Shown here: positions 35,470 to 44,211 of the stretch, piece by piece | Layout of the letters: each line of letters opens with the position of its first letter | Position numbering within the stretch: the first letter of the stretch is position 1 | NCBI RefSeq assembly: GCF_000761215.1 | Contig: NZ_CP009438.1 | Span: forward strand, 1,054,001 to 1,118,000 | Direction: 5' to 3' | DNA: 64,000 nucleotides | From: Streptomyces glaucescens | GTDB taxonomy: Bacteria > Actinomycetota > Actinomycetes > Streptomycetales > Streptomycetaceae | Position numbers and translations under genes: made by a program | Notes under the pieces: generated by a model | Told to the model about the DNA's origin: nothing | Databases searched by the model: none | What the model saw: the letters and a program-made list of their open reading frames with translations, nothing else

Positions 35470-37038
35470 ATGAGGAAGAGTGTCTGCGTCATAGGCGCGG
35501 GTCCATCGGGCCTGGTGGCGATCAAGGAACTCCTGGACGAAGGTCACTCCGTGACCTGCTTCGAGCACAGCGCCGAACTCGGCGGGGTGTTCCGGGCGGA
35601 GGTCGGGGCCGACGAGGCCGGTGCCTACGACTCCACGATGCTGACCATCTCCAACTACATGATGACCTTCTCCAGCTTCCCCCCGCCGCAGGGGCAGGAC
35701 CGGCGCTACTGGTCCGCCGGCGAGTACCGGCAGTACCTGCTCGACTTCGCGGAGAAGTTCGGTCTGGGGCCGGCCATCCGGTACCGCACCGACGTGCTGA
35801 GCGTGTCCCGCAACGACAGCGGCGGCTACACCGTCGAGGTCGCGCCGGTGGACGACCCGGAGGGCCGGGCGGCCCACCAGTTCGACGCGGTGGTCATCTC
35901 GACCGGAACCCACCGGGTCCCCAACTACATCGACCTGCCCGGCCAGGAGGAGTTCGCGGGCGAGATCGTGCACTCGGCGCACTACCGCAACGCCGACCGG
36001 TTCCGCGGCAAGCGCGTCCTGTGCGTGGGCATCGGCGAGACGGCCGCGGACGTCGTGAACGAGATCGCCCAGGTGGCGGCGAGCTGCACGCTGTCCGTGC
36101 GCCGCTACCAGCCCATCGTCGAGCGGTACCCAGGGGACCGCCCGTTCACGAACGACGCCTACACCTCCCACCTGCTGCACTCGGTGCCGCTGGCCGCCGC
36201 CGGACCGCTCATGCACCTCGGCATGAAGCGCAACAGGACCCGGGGGAAGACGGCCGCCGCCCGTGCGGTGGCCGCGTGGAACGCGAACAACCCGGACTTC
36301 TTCCACCACTTCCTGACCAAGAACGACGCGTTCGTCCACCGGATCGTGGACGGCACGCTGACGGTCGACGCCTCGGGCATCCAGCGGCTCGGCAAGGACT
36401 ACGTGGTGTTCAGGAGCGGCCGCCGGGAGACCATCGACACGGTCATGCTGAACACGGGCTACACCGAGGACTTCAGCATCCTCAAGGACGTCGACGTCAC
36501 TGACGTCCGGCGGCTGTACAAGCACATGATCCACCCGGAGCTGGGCACCGGCGTGGTCTTCATCGGGTGGGCGCGGCCCGCCGCCGGCGGTGTCCCGGCC
36601 TGCTCCGAGATGCAGAGCCGCTACTTCGCCCTGCTGTGCAGCGGCAAGAAGAAGCTGCCGGACCGGGTCCGGCTCCAGGGGCTCATCGAGCGGCAGGCCG
36701 CCTACGAGAACGAGGTCTTCCACGGCAACCCCGACCTGCGGACCCTGGTCCACTACAACCACTACATGATCGATTTCGCGAAGGTGATCGGCTGCTCCCC
36801 GTGGCGCCCGTCCCTCCTCCTCGATCCGCGGCTGGCGCTCCGGCTGTGGTGCGGCTCGCAGACACCGCACGTGTACCGGCTGTCCGGACCGCACAGCGAC
36901 CGCAGGACCGCGCGCAGGACGGTGATGAGCCTGCCGCCCGCCTTCACCCCCGCCCAGATCGCCCTGACCACGGCGGTCAGCGCGGTCTCGCGGGTGCTGA
37001 TCAGGCTGGGCCTGATGAAGGCGGATCCCGTCTACTGA
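35470..37038 (+). CDS. FAD/NADPH flavin-containing monooxygenase
   Basis: The protein has 522 residues. FAD-binding motif GAGPSGL lies at residues 9-15 and the NADPH-binding motif VGIGETAADV in the middle. The FMO signature FxGxxxHxxxY is present as FAGEIVHSAHY. Such enzymes oxidise soft nucleophiles (N or S) or perform Baeyer-Villiger chemistry. The C-terminal part beyond about 440 is longer than in minimal FMOs and ends in a moderately hydrophobic stretch (AQIALTTAVSAVSRVLIRLG) that might attach to a membrane. It follows the P450 in one operon. N- or S-oxidation of the thiazoline/thiazolidine product is plausible but not shown. Confidence 0.87.
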   Translation: MRKSVCVIGAGPSGLVAIKELLDEGHSVTCFEHSAELGGVFRAEVGADEAGAYDSTMLTISNYMMTFSSFPPPQGQDRRYWSAGEYRQYLLDFAEKFGLGPAIRYRTDVLSVSRNDSGGYTVEVAPVDDPEGRAAHQFDAVVISTGTHRVPNYIDLPGQEEFAGEIVHSAHYRNADRFRGKRVLCVGIGETAADVVNEIAQVAASCTLSVRRYQPIVERYPGDRPFTNDAYTSHLLHSVPLAAAGPLMHLGMKRNRTRGKTAAARAVAAWNANNPDFFHHFLTKNDAFVHRIVDGTLTVDASGIQRLGKDYVVFRSGRRETIDTVMLNTGYTEDFSILKDVDVTDVRRLYKHMIHPELGTGVVFIGWARPAAGGVPACSEMQSRYFALLCSGKKKLPDRVRLQGLIERQAAYENEVFHGNPDLRTLVHYNHYMIDFAKVIGCSPWRPSLLLDPRLALRLWCGSQTPHVYRLSGPHSDRRTARRTVMSLPPAFTPAQIALTTAVSAVSRVLIRLGLMKADPVY

Positions 37039-37109
37039 GACGTGTCGCGGCCACCACCACCGGGCACTCGGGGCGGACCACGAGGTCTCGAGGGAAAGGT
37101 GCCGTCACG

Positions 37110-37595
37110 GTGGACGAAGAGCGCTACGACGAGCAGGGCGAGGTACCCCTGGCGGGCTACGCCGGTGTGGCGAGTGTGTTCGCGGCGAGCGCGGCGACGT
37201 ACGCGCTGGTGTTCCGGCGTCTGGGACGAAGGGTTCCGGAACGGGTGCCGCCGTGGGACGTGGTGCTCCTGGGCACGGCGACCTTCAGGGCGGCCCGTCT
37301 GCTCACCCGGGACAAGGTGACCAGCTTCCTGCGGGCGCCGTTCACCCGCCGCGCCGGCGAGGGCGGGGGCAGCGAGGTGTCGGACGTGCCCCGCGGCGGT
37401 ACGGCCCGGCAGGCGGTCGGCGGCCTCCTGACGTGCCCCTTCTGCGCGTCCGCCTGGGTGGCCGCCGGCCTCACCGGCTACTACGCGTGGGCACCGCGCC
37501 CCGCCCGGCTCGTCTGCGCGGGGCTGAGCGCCGTGACCCTGGCGGACTGGCTGCAGTACGCCTGGACCGGGACCCGGGAGGCCGTCGAAGGCTGA
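37110..37595 (+). CDS. DUF1360 membrane protein
   Basis: The protein has 161 residues from the GTG at 37110, which has a purine-rich GAGGGAAAGG stretch upstream. Hydrophobic segments near residues 15-32, 45-60, 102-122 and 128-145 and the characteristic LLTCPFCASAWVA block identify DUF1360. These proteins are small integral membrane proteins of unknown role. It follows the monooxygenase by 71 bases and closes the rightward operon before a hairpin. It may help localise the tailoring enzymes or the product; nothing in the sequence decides this. Confidence 0.8.
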   Translation: MDEERYDEQGEVPLAGYAGVASVFAASAATYALVFRRLGRRVPERVPPWDVVLLGTATFRAARLLTRDKVTSFLRAPFTRRAGEGGGSEVSDVPRGGTARQAVGGLLTCPFCASAWVAAGLTGYYAWAPRPARLVCAGLSAVTLADWLQYAWTGTREAVEG

Positions 37596-37635
37596 CCGGA
37601 CCACCACCGGGCGCGGCCGGCCCCCGGTGGTCCGG
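37596..37635 (+). terminator. Terminator hairpin after the DUF1360 gene
   Basis: CCGGACCACC (37596-37605), starting right after the stop codon, pairs perfectly with GGTGGTCCGG (37626-37635). An inner GGG/CCC pairing is possible. This probably ends the P450 operon. Confidence 0.7.
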
Positions 37636-38162
37636 CCGCCCGCAGGGGCCGGCCGAGGCGGGAGTGCCCACGTGCCCGTCCGGTGCCGCGCCGGGCGGGC
37701 GCGGCACGGCGGCCGTCGAGGGCGCGCGCCGCCCACCCGGCCGCCACACCGGCGAACGGGTGGCGGCCGGGCGGAACGCCGGTCGCCCACGACACCGCGA
37801 GGGAGCTACGGCCGGCCCCGTGGCGCCCGGGCGGGCCGGCCGCCCGGCCCGAGGGCACGCCGGGCCCGGCATACCGGGCCACCTCCTGGACGGCCCCGGC
37901 ACCCGGGCCGGGATCACCGTTGCCGGGCCGGTCACCGGCGCCCGCGCAGCGGCGACCAGGCAGCGGCGACCAGGCCTGGGACGACCGGTGGCCCGCGACG
38001 CGGACCCACGCGCTCCGGAGCACCGCGACGGCCGGCGGGCGGGTGCGGGGCGCCGACTTCGGCGGCGACGCCTCGGCTGCGCCCCGGTGCGCCGGCGCGC
38101 CGGTGGACGTGCGGTGCCGGGACGGCGACGAGTGACCCGACGGCGAGCCGCGCCGGGCCGGC
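37636..38162. other. GC-rich gap with no convincing gene
   Basis: About 530 bases lie between the end of the P450 operon and the 3' end of the leftward FAD oxidoreductase. Frames on both strands are open but Pro/Arg/Ala-rich and match nothing recognisable. A short direct repeat (GCAGCGGCGACCAGG) is present around 37948-37976. This gap is a natural boundary between the metabolite cluster and the glycan locus. Confidence 0.5.
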
Positions 38163-39623
38163 TCAGCGCGGCTGCGCCGCCTTCGGCGCCGTGCCGCCGC
38201 CCAGCCTCAACCGCGCGCCCTGGCGGAGCAGTTCGTCCTGGACGTGTTCGGCGGGCACCTCCCGCGGGGTGCGGCCGGAGCGCACGGCGAGCGCGGCGCA
38301 GACACCCGCGGCCTGGCCGGTCGCCATGGCGATGGGCATCACCCGGTAGGAGGAGTGCGCCACGTGCGAGCCGGAGATGCAGCGGCCCGCGACGAGGAGG
38401 CGCTCGGTGCCGCGGGGCAGCAGGCAGCGCAGCGGGATGTCGTAGAAGCGGCCCTGCGGGACCCGCATCAGGATGGTCCCGGACCCCTTCGGGTTGTGGA
38501 TGTCGACCGGGTACGCGCCGTGCGCCACGACGTCCGGGAAGGAGCGGGCCTCCATGATGTCGTGGCCGGTCAGGTGGTAGTCGCCCAGGACCCGGCGGGT
38601 CTCCCGGACTCCGATCTGGGTGCCGCTCTGCACGACGTACGACTCCTCGAAGCCGGGCACGCGGGTGCGCAGGAACCGCTCGATCTGCTCCAGCTGGCGG
38701 CGTGCGGTGTACTCGGCGCGGGTCAGGTCCCACACGTCGACGCCGAGCGCCCCGGTGACCCGGGTGCTGTTGACGCTCACCTCACCCGCGTGCGGCGTGC
38801 CGAAGAAGAGGACGTCCTCCCGCGGCAGCGCCAGCTCCCCCGCCCGCGTGGCCTCCTCGACCAGGTCCCACAGCCCGTGCACGCCCTTCCACTGGTCGGG
38901 GTGCTCCCGGACGTACTCGGCGAACCGCGGGCGCAGGAAGTCGACGACCCGGAACATCAGCGTCATCGGCTGGACCAGCCCGTCCTTCGGGCGGCCGATC
39001 TCGTACGGCGCCCCGCAGGCGGTGGCCACGTCGCCGTCGCCGGTGCCGTCCACGACGACGTCCGCGTCGATCACCACCGGCCCCGACTTGGTCTCGAACA
39101 CCACCCGCCACCCGTCGTCCAGGGGCAGCGCGGTGGAGGCGAAGGAGTGGAACAGCAGGCGCACCCCGGCGTCGTCCAGCAGGTCCAGGAGGACCAGCTT
39201 GTAGATCTCCGGGTCGAACGGCACGGTGTAGCCGGTCTTCAGGGACGGCTTGACGCAGCCGCCGCGCGCGTTCAGCCGGTCCAGCAGCTGCCACAGGAAA
39301 CCGGCGACCACCGCCTCGCCCTCGCCGTGGTCGGTGGGCAGCAACTGGTCGCCCAGCTCGCCCGGTTCGGTGAACACCGCCTGCTTGCGCTCGTTGTGGA
39401 ACGACATCAGCGGCATGACCAGGGCCGCGGTGGCGTTGCCGCCCAGGAAGCCGTAGCGCTCCACGAGGACGACCTGAGCGCCCGCCTCCGCCGCCGCGCA
39501 GGCGGCGGCCGTGCCGGCCGGTCCCCCGCCGACGACCAGGACGTCCGTGCGGCCCCCGTCGCGGGCCGGGCGGGCCGGCACGGTGAGGGTCCGGGGCTGT
39601 GCGGGTGGTTCCAGGATCGGCAT
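38163..39623 (-). CDS. FAD-dependent oxidoreductase (FAD_oxidored family)
   Basis: The protein has 486 residues from the ATG at 39623. A N-terminal FAD motif VVGGGPAGTAAACAAAEAG is followed by LVERYGFLGGNAT, diagnostic of the FAD-dependent oxidoreductase family PF12831. Near the C-terminus, LLVAGRCISGSHVAHSSYR and AMATGQAAGVCAAL complete the FAD site. No signal peptide is seen. It is downstream of the pyruvyl transferase-like gene in the same direction (71-base gap) and probably co-transcribed. The substrate is unknown. The reading frame stays open far upstream of the chosen start, but that extension lies antisense to the next gene and is not coding. Confidence 0.85.
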   Translation of the reverse strand: MPILEPPAQPRTLTVPARPARDGGRTDVLVVGGGPAGTAAACAAAEAGAQVVLVERYGFLGGNATAALVMPLMSFHNERKQAVFTEPGELGDQLLPTDHGEGEAVVAGFLWQLLDRLNARGGCVKPSLKTGYTVPFDPEIYKLVLLDLLDDAGVRLLFHSFASTALPLDDGWRVVFETKSGPVVIDADVVVDGTGDGDVATACGAPYEIGRPKDGLVQPMTLMFRVVDFLRPRFAEYVREHPDQWKGVHGLWDLVEEATRAGELALPREDVLFFGTPHAGEVSVNSTRVTGALGVDVWDLTRAEYTARRQLEQIERFLRTRVPGFEESYVVQSGTQIGVRETRRVLGDYHLTGHDIMEARSFPDVVAHGAYPVDIHNPKGSGTILMRVPQGRFYDIPLRCLLPRGTERLLVAGRCISGSHVAHSSYRVMPIAMATGQAAGVCAALAVRSGRTPREVPAEHVQDELLRQGARLRLGGGTAPKAAQPR

Positions 39624-39694
39624 CGCTTCTTCCCGTCGGCAGGTGGGTCCGCTGCGGCCCGGCGTCCGGCAGGGCGGTCGGTCCGGCCGTGGGG

Positions 39695-40921
39695 TCAGGT
39701 CGCGGTTCCGGCCCCCGGCGTCAGCAGGTGCAGGCCGGGCTGGACGGCGTCCGCGGCGCCCGGGGACACCGTGTCGAGGGAGTCGAGCACCGCGCCCAGG
39801 CGGGTACAGGTCTCCCCGGCCCGGCCCCGCAGCCGCCGTACCCGCTCCTCGAAGTCTCCGCGTCGCTGCGGGAACTCGTCCCAGAGCCGGTCCACCTCCG
39901 CGAGCAGCAGCCCCGCCTGCTCGCGGGCGACCCCGACCAGGGCCGGGGCGCCGAGGCGGCGGGCGAAGTCGAAGACCTTGCCGGAGTACGGCAGCGGCAG
40001 GACGGGCAGCCCGGACAGGGCGGCGAAGATCAGGAAGTGCAGGCGCATGCCGACGACGAGGTCGAGGTGGGCCATGAAGCCGAGGACCTGGCCGGGGCTG
40101 TAGACGCTGTGCAGGATCCGGCCCCGGTCCGGGGCGGTCATCCGGGAGAGCACGCCGTGGGCGTGGTGCACGTCCTGGCGTTCCATCGGCACGAAGACGA
40201 CGTGGGCGTCCAGCCGCCGCACCAGGAAGTCGGCGACGTCCGCGAGGAGCGCGTGGTAGTCGCCCTCGTCGAGTTTCTCGGCGGCCCGGCCCGGCTCCCG
40301 CACCGACATGCCGACCAGCCGGTGCGCCTCGGCCGGGATGCCCTCCTGGCGCATCATCCGGTCGGTGAACGGCTCCGGCGGCAGCAGCAGCGCGGGATCG
40401 GCGGTGACGACGACGTCGCGGTCCAGCCCGGCCTCCTCCAGGACCAGGTGCGACTCCTCGTCGCGCACCACGACCTCCGCCATGCCGGCCAGCACGGTGC
40501 GCACCGCCTCCCGGTCCTCCGTCTCGCGCAGCGGGCCGGCGCCGATGGCGTAGGCGAAGGTGCGCACGCCGCGGGCCTGGGCCGCGGCGACCAGGCGCAG
40601 ATAGCGGCGGGCCTCGCCGTCGTAGAGGATGCCGCCGCCGCCGAGGACGAGCAGGTCCAGCCGGGACAGCACGTCGAGCAGCCGCCGCTGCGGGACTCCC
40701 TCCCAGTCGACCACCTCGTCGAGGGCGGGGTGGTTGGCGCGGGTGTGCTCGGCGTTGCGGCTGAGGGCGACGAGCCGGGCCTGCGGGCGGTGGGTGCGCA
40801 GGCAGCGCAGCATGCAGGTGAGGATGGCCTCGTCGCCCAGGTTGAAGCCACCGTACGAACCGAGCAGGCCGATACGCGGGCTCACCTGGATGGGGCGGGG
40901 CGGCTGTGCGGTCGTGGTCAT
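39695..40921 (-). CDS. Polysaccharide pyruvyl transferase family protein (CsaB-like)
   Basis: The protein has 408 residues from the ATG at 40921, with AGGAG upstream. The N-terminus GLLGSYGGFNLGDEAIL and the later LLVLGGGGILYDG match the polysaccharide pyruvyl transferase family; VGMRLHFLIFAALSGLP supplies the C-terminal nucleotide-binding His. The family adds pyruvyl ketals from phosphoenolpyruvate to sugars of surface polymers, or includes related glycosyltransferase-like enzymes. It starts a leftward pair with the FAD oxidoreductase and is divergent from the epimerase operon, with which it shares the glycan theme. Confidence 0.85.
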   Translation of the reverse strand: MTTTAQPPRPIQVSPRIGLLGSYGGFNLGDEAILTCMLRCLRTHRPQARLVALSRNAEHTRANHPALDEVVDWEGVPQRRLLDVLSRLDLLVLGGGGILYDGEARRYLRLVAAAQARGVRTFAYAIGAGPLRETEDREAVRTVLAGMAEVVVRDEESHLVLEEAGLDRDVVVTADPALLLPPEPFTDRMMRQEGIPAEAHRLVGMSVREPGRAAEKLDEGDYHALLADVADFLVRRLDAHVVFVPMERQDVHHAHGVLSRMTAPDRGRILHSVYSPGQVLGFMAHLDLVVGMRLHFLIFAALSGLPVLPLPYSGKVFDFARRLGAPALVGVAREQAGLLLAEVDRLWDEFPQRRGDFEERVRRLRGRAGETCTRLGAVLDSLDTVSPGAADAVQPGLHLLTPGAGTAT

Positions 40922-41512
40922 CCGGCACTCCTGTTCCGTGGCGGGTCGCTGCCGCGGGCGCGGGCCCGGGTTGCCGCCGCGGGCGGGGGGACACCCCTGC
41001 CGGGCACCGGGTCCGAGGGGGCGGCGGACGGCACGCCGTCGCACGCCGTTCGGGAAAGTCGAGGGTCATGGGCACGGCAACCGCGACCTGGCGTCGCGGT
41101 GGAGCCCGTCACCACCGGCCCCCGCGGCCGGGGCCCGCCCCGGGGCCGCCCGGCGGCCGACTCCGCGCCCATCCTTCCACGGGACCCGGCAGGTCACCAT
41201 CGCAAGCGGCTCCCCTTCCGCGGCCGCTCTCCGCCAGGGGCGGTCCGACGGCTGACGACCCGGCGCGCGCCCCGCGCCGGCGACCTCGGCGCCGGTCGCG
41301 CCGGACGGGTGCAGCGGGCGCCGTCACCCCGCGTGTGTCACTCCGATGCCGTACACCACCGAGCCTGGGCCGCCGCGACGACGGAGGCTGATCGGGTGCA
41401 CCGGTGGTTCACCGGGCGTCGCGGGGCACGGCCGTGGGCCGGTGCGCCGCGGTCGCCCGCCGCCTCCGGCGCCGGAGCCCGGTTCGCCGTCACCCCAGCC
41501 GAGGAGGCCTGG
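40922..41512. promoter_or_regulatory. Divergent intergenic region
   Basis: This 590-base spacer lies between the leftward pyruvyl transferase-like gene and the rightward sugar-nucleotide operon. It has no gene that I can support and no strong repeats. Promoters for both directions are expected here; the right end carries GAGGAGG, the ribosome site of the epimerase. Confidence 0.45.
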
Positions 41513-42475
41513 ATGAACACCCCTTCCGCCCGGACCTGGCAGCACGCCGTCGTCACCGGCGGCGCCGGCTTCGTCGGCTCGCACCTGTGCGCCGCCCTGC
41601 TGGCGTCCGGCACCGCGGTCACCTGTGTGGACGACTTCAGCACCGGACGGCCGGAGAACGTGACGCCGCTGCTCGACCGGCCGGGGTTCACCCTGGTGCG
41701 GGCCGACGTCGCGCAGGGCATCCCCGTGGACCGGCCGCCGGACCTGATGCTCCACTTCGCCTCCCCCGCCTCCCCCACCGACTACCTGCGGCTGCCGCTG
41801 CACACCATGGAGGCCGGCAGCCTGGGCACCCGGCACGCCCTGGAGCTGGCGCACCGCGCGGACGCCCGGTTCGTCCTGGCGTCGACGTCCGAGGTGTACG
41901 GCGACCCGCAGCAGAACCCGCAGGACGAGCGGTACTGGGGCCATGTGAACCCGGTCGGCCCGCGCAGTGTCTACGACGAGGCCAAACGCTTCGCCGAGGC
42001 GCTGACCACCGCCCACGCGGACAGCGAGGGCACCGACACCTGCATCGTGCGGCTGTTCAACACGTACGGCCCGCGGATGCGCGGCCACGACGGCCGGGCG
42101 GTGCCGACCTTCGTCCGGCAGGCCCTCGCCGGAGAGCCGCTCACCGTCACCGGAGACGGCCGGCAGACCCGGTCGCTGTGCTACGTCGACGACACGGTGC
42201 GCGGCATCCTCGCCGCGGCGGCGCACGGGCTGCGCGGCCCGGTGAACATCGGCAACCCCGGCGAGATCACCATGCTGGAACTGGCCCGGCTGGTGATCCG
42301 GCTGGCCGGGTCGGACTCGGAGATCCGGTTCATCGAGCGGCCCACCGACGACCCGGCCGTGCGCTGCCCGGACATCACCCTGGCCCGCGACAAGCTCGGC
42401 TGGGACCCGCAGGTGGACGCCGAGGAAGGGCTGCGCCGCACGATCGCCTGGTTCCGCTCCGGCGCGGACCGCTGA
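41513..42475 (+). CDS. NAD-dependent sugar epimerase/decarboxylase (UXS-like SDR)
   Basis: The protein has 320 residues of the extended SDR family. NAD motif TGGAGFVGSHL is near the N-terminus, FASPASPTDY follows, the catalytic Ser region is ASTSEVYGDPQQNPQ, and the catalytic Tyr-Lys pair is in RSVYDEAKRFAE. RLFNTYGPRM is typical for UDP-glucuronate decarboxylase and related dehydratases. The likely job is to make a nucleotide-activated sugar for the locus. It heads a rightward operon of carbamoyltransferase, glycosyltransferase and heptose genes. A close relative at 55551-56573 lacks the catalytic Tyr. The exact sugar is not resolved. Confidence 0.88.
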   Translation: MNTPSARTWQHAVVTGGAGFVGSHLCAALLASGTAVTCVDDFSTGRPENVTPLLDRPGFTLVRADVAQGIPVDRPPDLMLHFASPASPTDYLRLPLHTMEAGSLGTRHALELAHRADARFVLASTSEVYGDPQQNPQDERYWGHVNPVGPRSVYDEAKRFAEALTTAHADSEGTDTCIVRLFNTYGPRMRGHDGRAVPTFVRQALAGEPLTVTGDGRQTRSLCYVDDTVRGILAAAAHGLRGPVNIGNPGEITMLELARLVIRLAGSDSEIRFIERPTDDPAVRCPDITLARDKLGWDPQVDAEEGLRRTIAWFRSGADR

Positions 42476-42546
42476 CCGGGCCGCCGTCCCGGCCGGCCCT
42501 CGCGCACAGCCGACCGCTCCCTCCCGCCGAAAGGCCAGGACCATCC

Positions 42547-44211
42547 ATGCGCATCCTCGGAATCAACGCCCTGTTCCACGACCCCGCCGCCGCGCTGGTG
42601 ATCGACGGCCATACCGTCGCCGCCGCCGAGGAGGAGCGGTTCTCCCGCCGCAAGCACGGCAAGCGACCGGTGCCGTTTTCCGCCTGGGAGCTGCCGGAGA
42701 AGGCCGCCGCGTGGTGCCTGCGGCGGGCCGGCCTGCGCCCGCAGGACCTGGACGCCGTCGCCTACTCCTACGATCCGGCCCTCGCCCGGCCGGCCGGCGA
42801 GATGGGCCTGGACGACCCCTGGGACCACCTGCGGCAGACGTACGCCCGGGAGGCGCCGGGCTTCCTGAGGACCGCGCTGCCCGGGCTGGACCCGGAGATC
42901 GTGCGGTTCGTGCCGCACCACATGGCGCACGCCGCGTCCGCCGCGTACTGCGCGGACGGCGCCGAGGACTCCTCGGTGCTCGTCCTGGACGGCCGCGGGG
43001 AGCGTGCCTCGCACCTGGCCGCACGCCGGGTCGGGGACAAGCTGGAGCCGCTGCACGCGCAGGAGCTGCCGCACTCGCTCGGGCTGGTCTACGAGGAGCT
43101 GACCGGGCATCTGGGCTTCCTGCGCTCCTCGGACGAGTTCAAGGTGATGGCCCTGGCCTCGCACGGCACCCCGCGGATGCTCCAGGAGCTGCGCCGCCAC
43201 GTGTACCCGACCGGTGACGGCGGCTTCCACGCCACCGGCGTGCCCTGGCACGAGTTCTGTCCGCCGCGGGGCGCCGAGGAGCCCTGGACGCAGGAGCACG
43301 CGGACGTGGCGGCGAGCGCCCAGGCGGTGCTGGAGGAGACCCTGCTCGACCTGGTGCGCTGGCTGCACGGCAGGACGGGGCACAGCGTGCTCACGCTGGC
43401 CGGCGGCGTCGCCCTGAACTGCGTCGCCAACTCGCGGATCGCCCGCGAGGGCCCGTTCTCCCGGGTGTGGGTGCAGCCCGCGGCCGGTGACGCGGGCACC
43501 GCGCTGGGCGGCGCGCTGCTGCTGGCCGCCGGGGAGGGGGACTCCCCGGAACCGATGACCGGCGCGGACCTGGGCCGGGACTGGACGGACGCCGAGCTGG
43601 GGGCGTGGCTGAAGACGGCGGCCGTGCCGTTCGAGCGTCCGCCGGACATCGCCGGGACGGTGGCGCGCACCCTCGCGGACAACGGCATCGTCGCCTGGTT
43701 CCAGGGGCGTTCGGAGTACGGTCCGCGGGCGCTCGGCCATCGTTCGCTGCTCGCCCATCCGGGGCACGCGGGCAATCTGGAGCGACTGAACGACGTGAAG
43801 GGCCGTGAGCAGTTCCGGCCGGTGGCGCCGATGGTGCTGGCCGACCGGGCCGCCGGGATCTTCGACGGGCCGCTGCCCAGCCCGTACATGCTGTTCGTGC
43901 ACGAGGTGGCCGAGTCCTGGAAGGACCGCATCCCGGCCGTGGTGCACGTGGACGGCACGGCCCGCATCCAGACCGTCGACCCGGTCCGGGAGCCGCTGGT
44001 GGCGCGGATGCTGCGCGAGTTCGAGCAGCTGACGGGGCTTCCGGTGGTGGTCAACACCAGCCTGAACACGGCGGGCCGGCCCATGGTCGACGACCCGCGC
44101 GACGCGCTCGAGTGCTTCGGCTCCTCCCCCGTGGACCTGCTCGCCATCGGCCCGTACGCGATCCGGCGCGGCGACTTCTTCCGCGCCGCCGGCGACGGGC
44201 GGCTCCGATGA
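42547..44211 (+). CDS. Carbamoyltransferase (NodU/CmcH family) in glycan locus
   Basis: The protein has 554 residues. It has the N-terminal MRILGINALFHDPAAAL, the HHMAHAASAAY metal/ligand block, LAGGVALNCVANSR and the C-terminal GRSEYGPRALGHRSLLA. It should transfer a carbamoyl group to a hydroxyl of a sugar or glycolipid. It is clearly diverged from the family member at 2317 and a little shorter. The next glycosyltransferase overlaps its stop as ATGA, so the two are coupled. Context points to a carbamoylated surface sugar, not to the metabolite cluster. Confidence 0.9.
   Translation: MRILGINALFHDPAAALVIDGHTVAAAEEERFSRRKHGKRPVPFSAWELPEKAAAWCLRRAGLRPQDLDAVAYSYDPALARPAGEMGLDDPWDHLRQTYAREAPGFLRTALPGLDPEIVRFVPHHMAHAASAAYCADGAEDSSVLVLDGRGERASHLAARRVGDKLEPLHAQELPHSLGLVYEELTGHLGFLRSSDEFKVMALASHGTPRMLQELRRHVYPTGDGGFHATGVPWHEFCPPRGAEEPWTQEHADVAASAQAVLEETLLDLVRWLHGRTGHSVLTLAGGVALNCVANSRIAREGPFSRVWVQPAAGDAGTALGGALLLAAGEGDSPEPMTGADLGRDWTDAELGAWLKTAAVPFERPPDIAGTVARTLADNGIVAWFQGRSEYGPRALGHRSLLAHPGHAGNLERLNDVKGREQFRPVAPMVLADRAAGIFDGPLPSPYMLFVHEVAESWKDRIPAVVHVDGTARIQTVDPVREPLVARMLREFEQLTGLPVVVNTSLNTAGRPMVDDPRDALECFGSSPVDLLAIGPYAIRRGDFFRAAGDGRLR

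Noticed and set aside
37683..38135. A 150-codon rightward gene in the cluster-boundary gap
   Set aside because: Low-complexity Pro/Ala/Arg translation, no ribosome site, no motif.
38163..41075. A single 970-residue protein covering the FAD oxidoreductase and further upstream
   Set aside because: The upstream half is antisense to the pyruvyl transferase-like gene in the same strand region, is Arg/Pro/Gly-rich and has no family match. The real start is the ATG at 39623.
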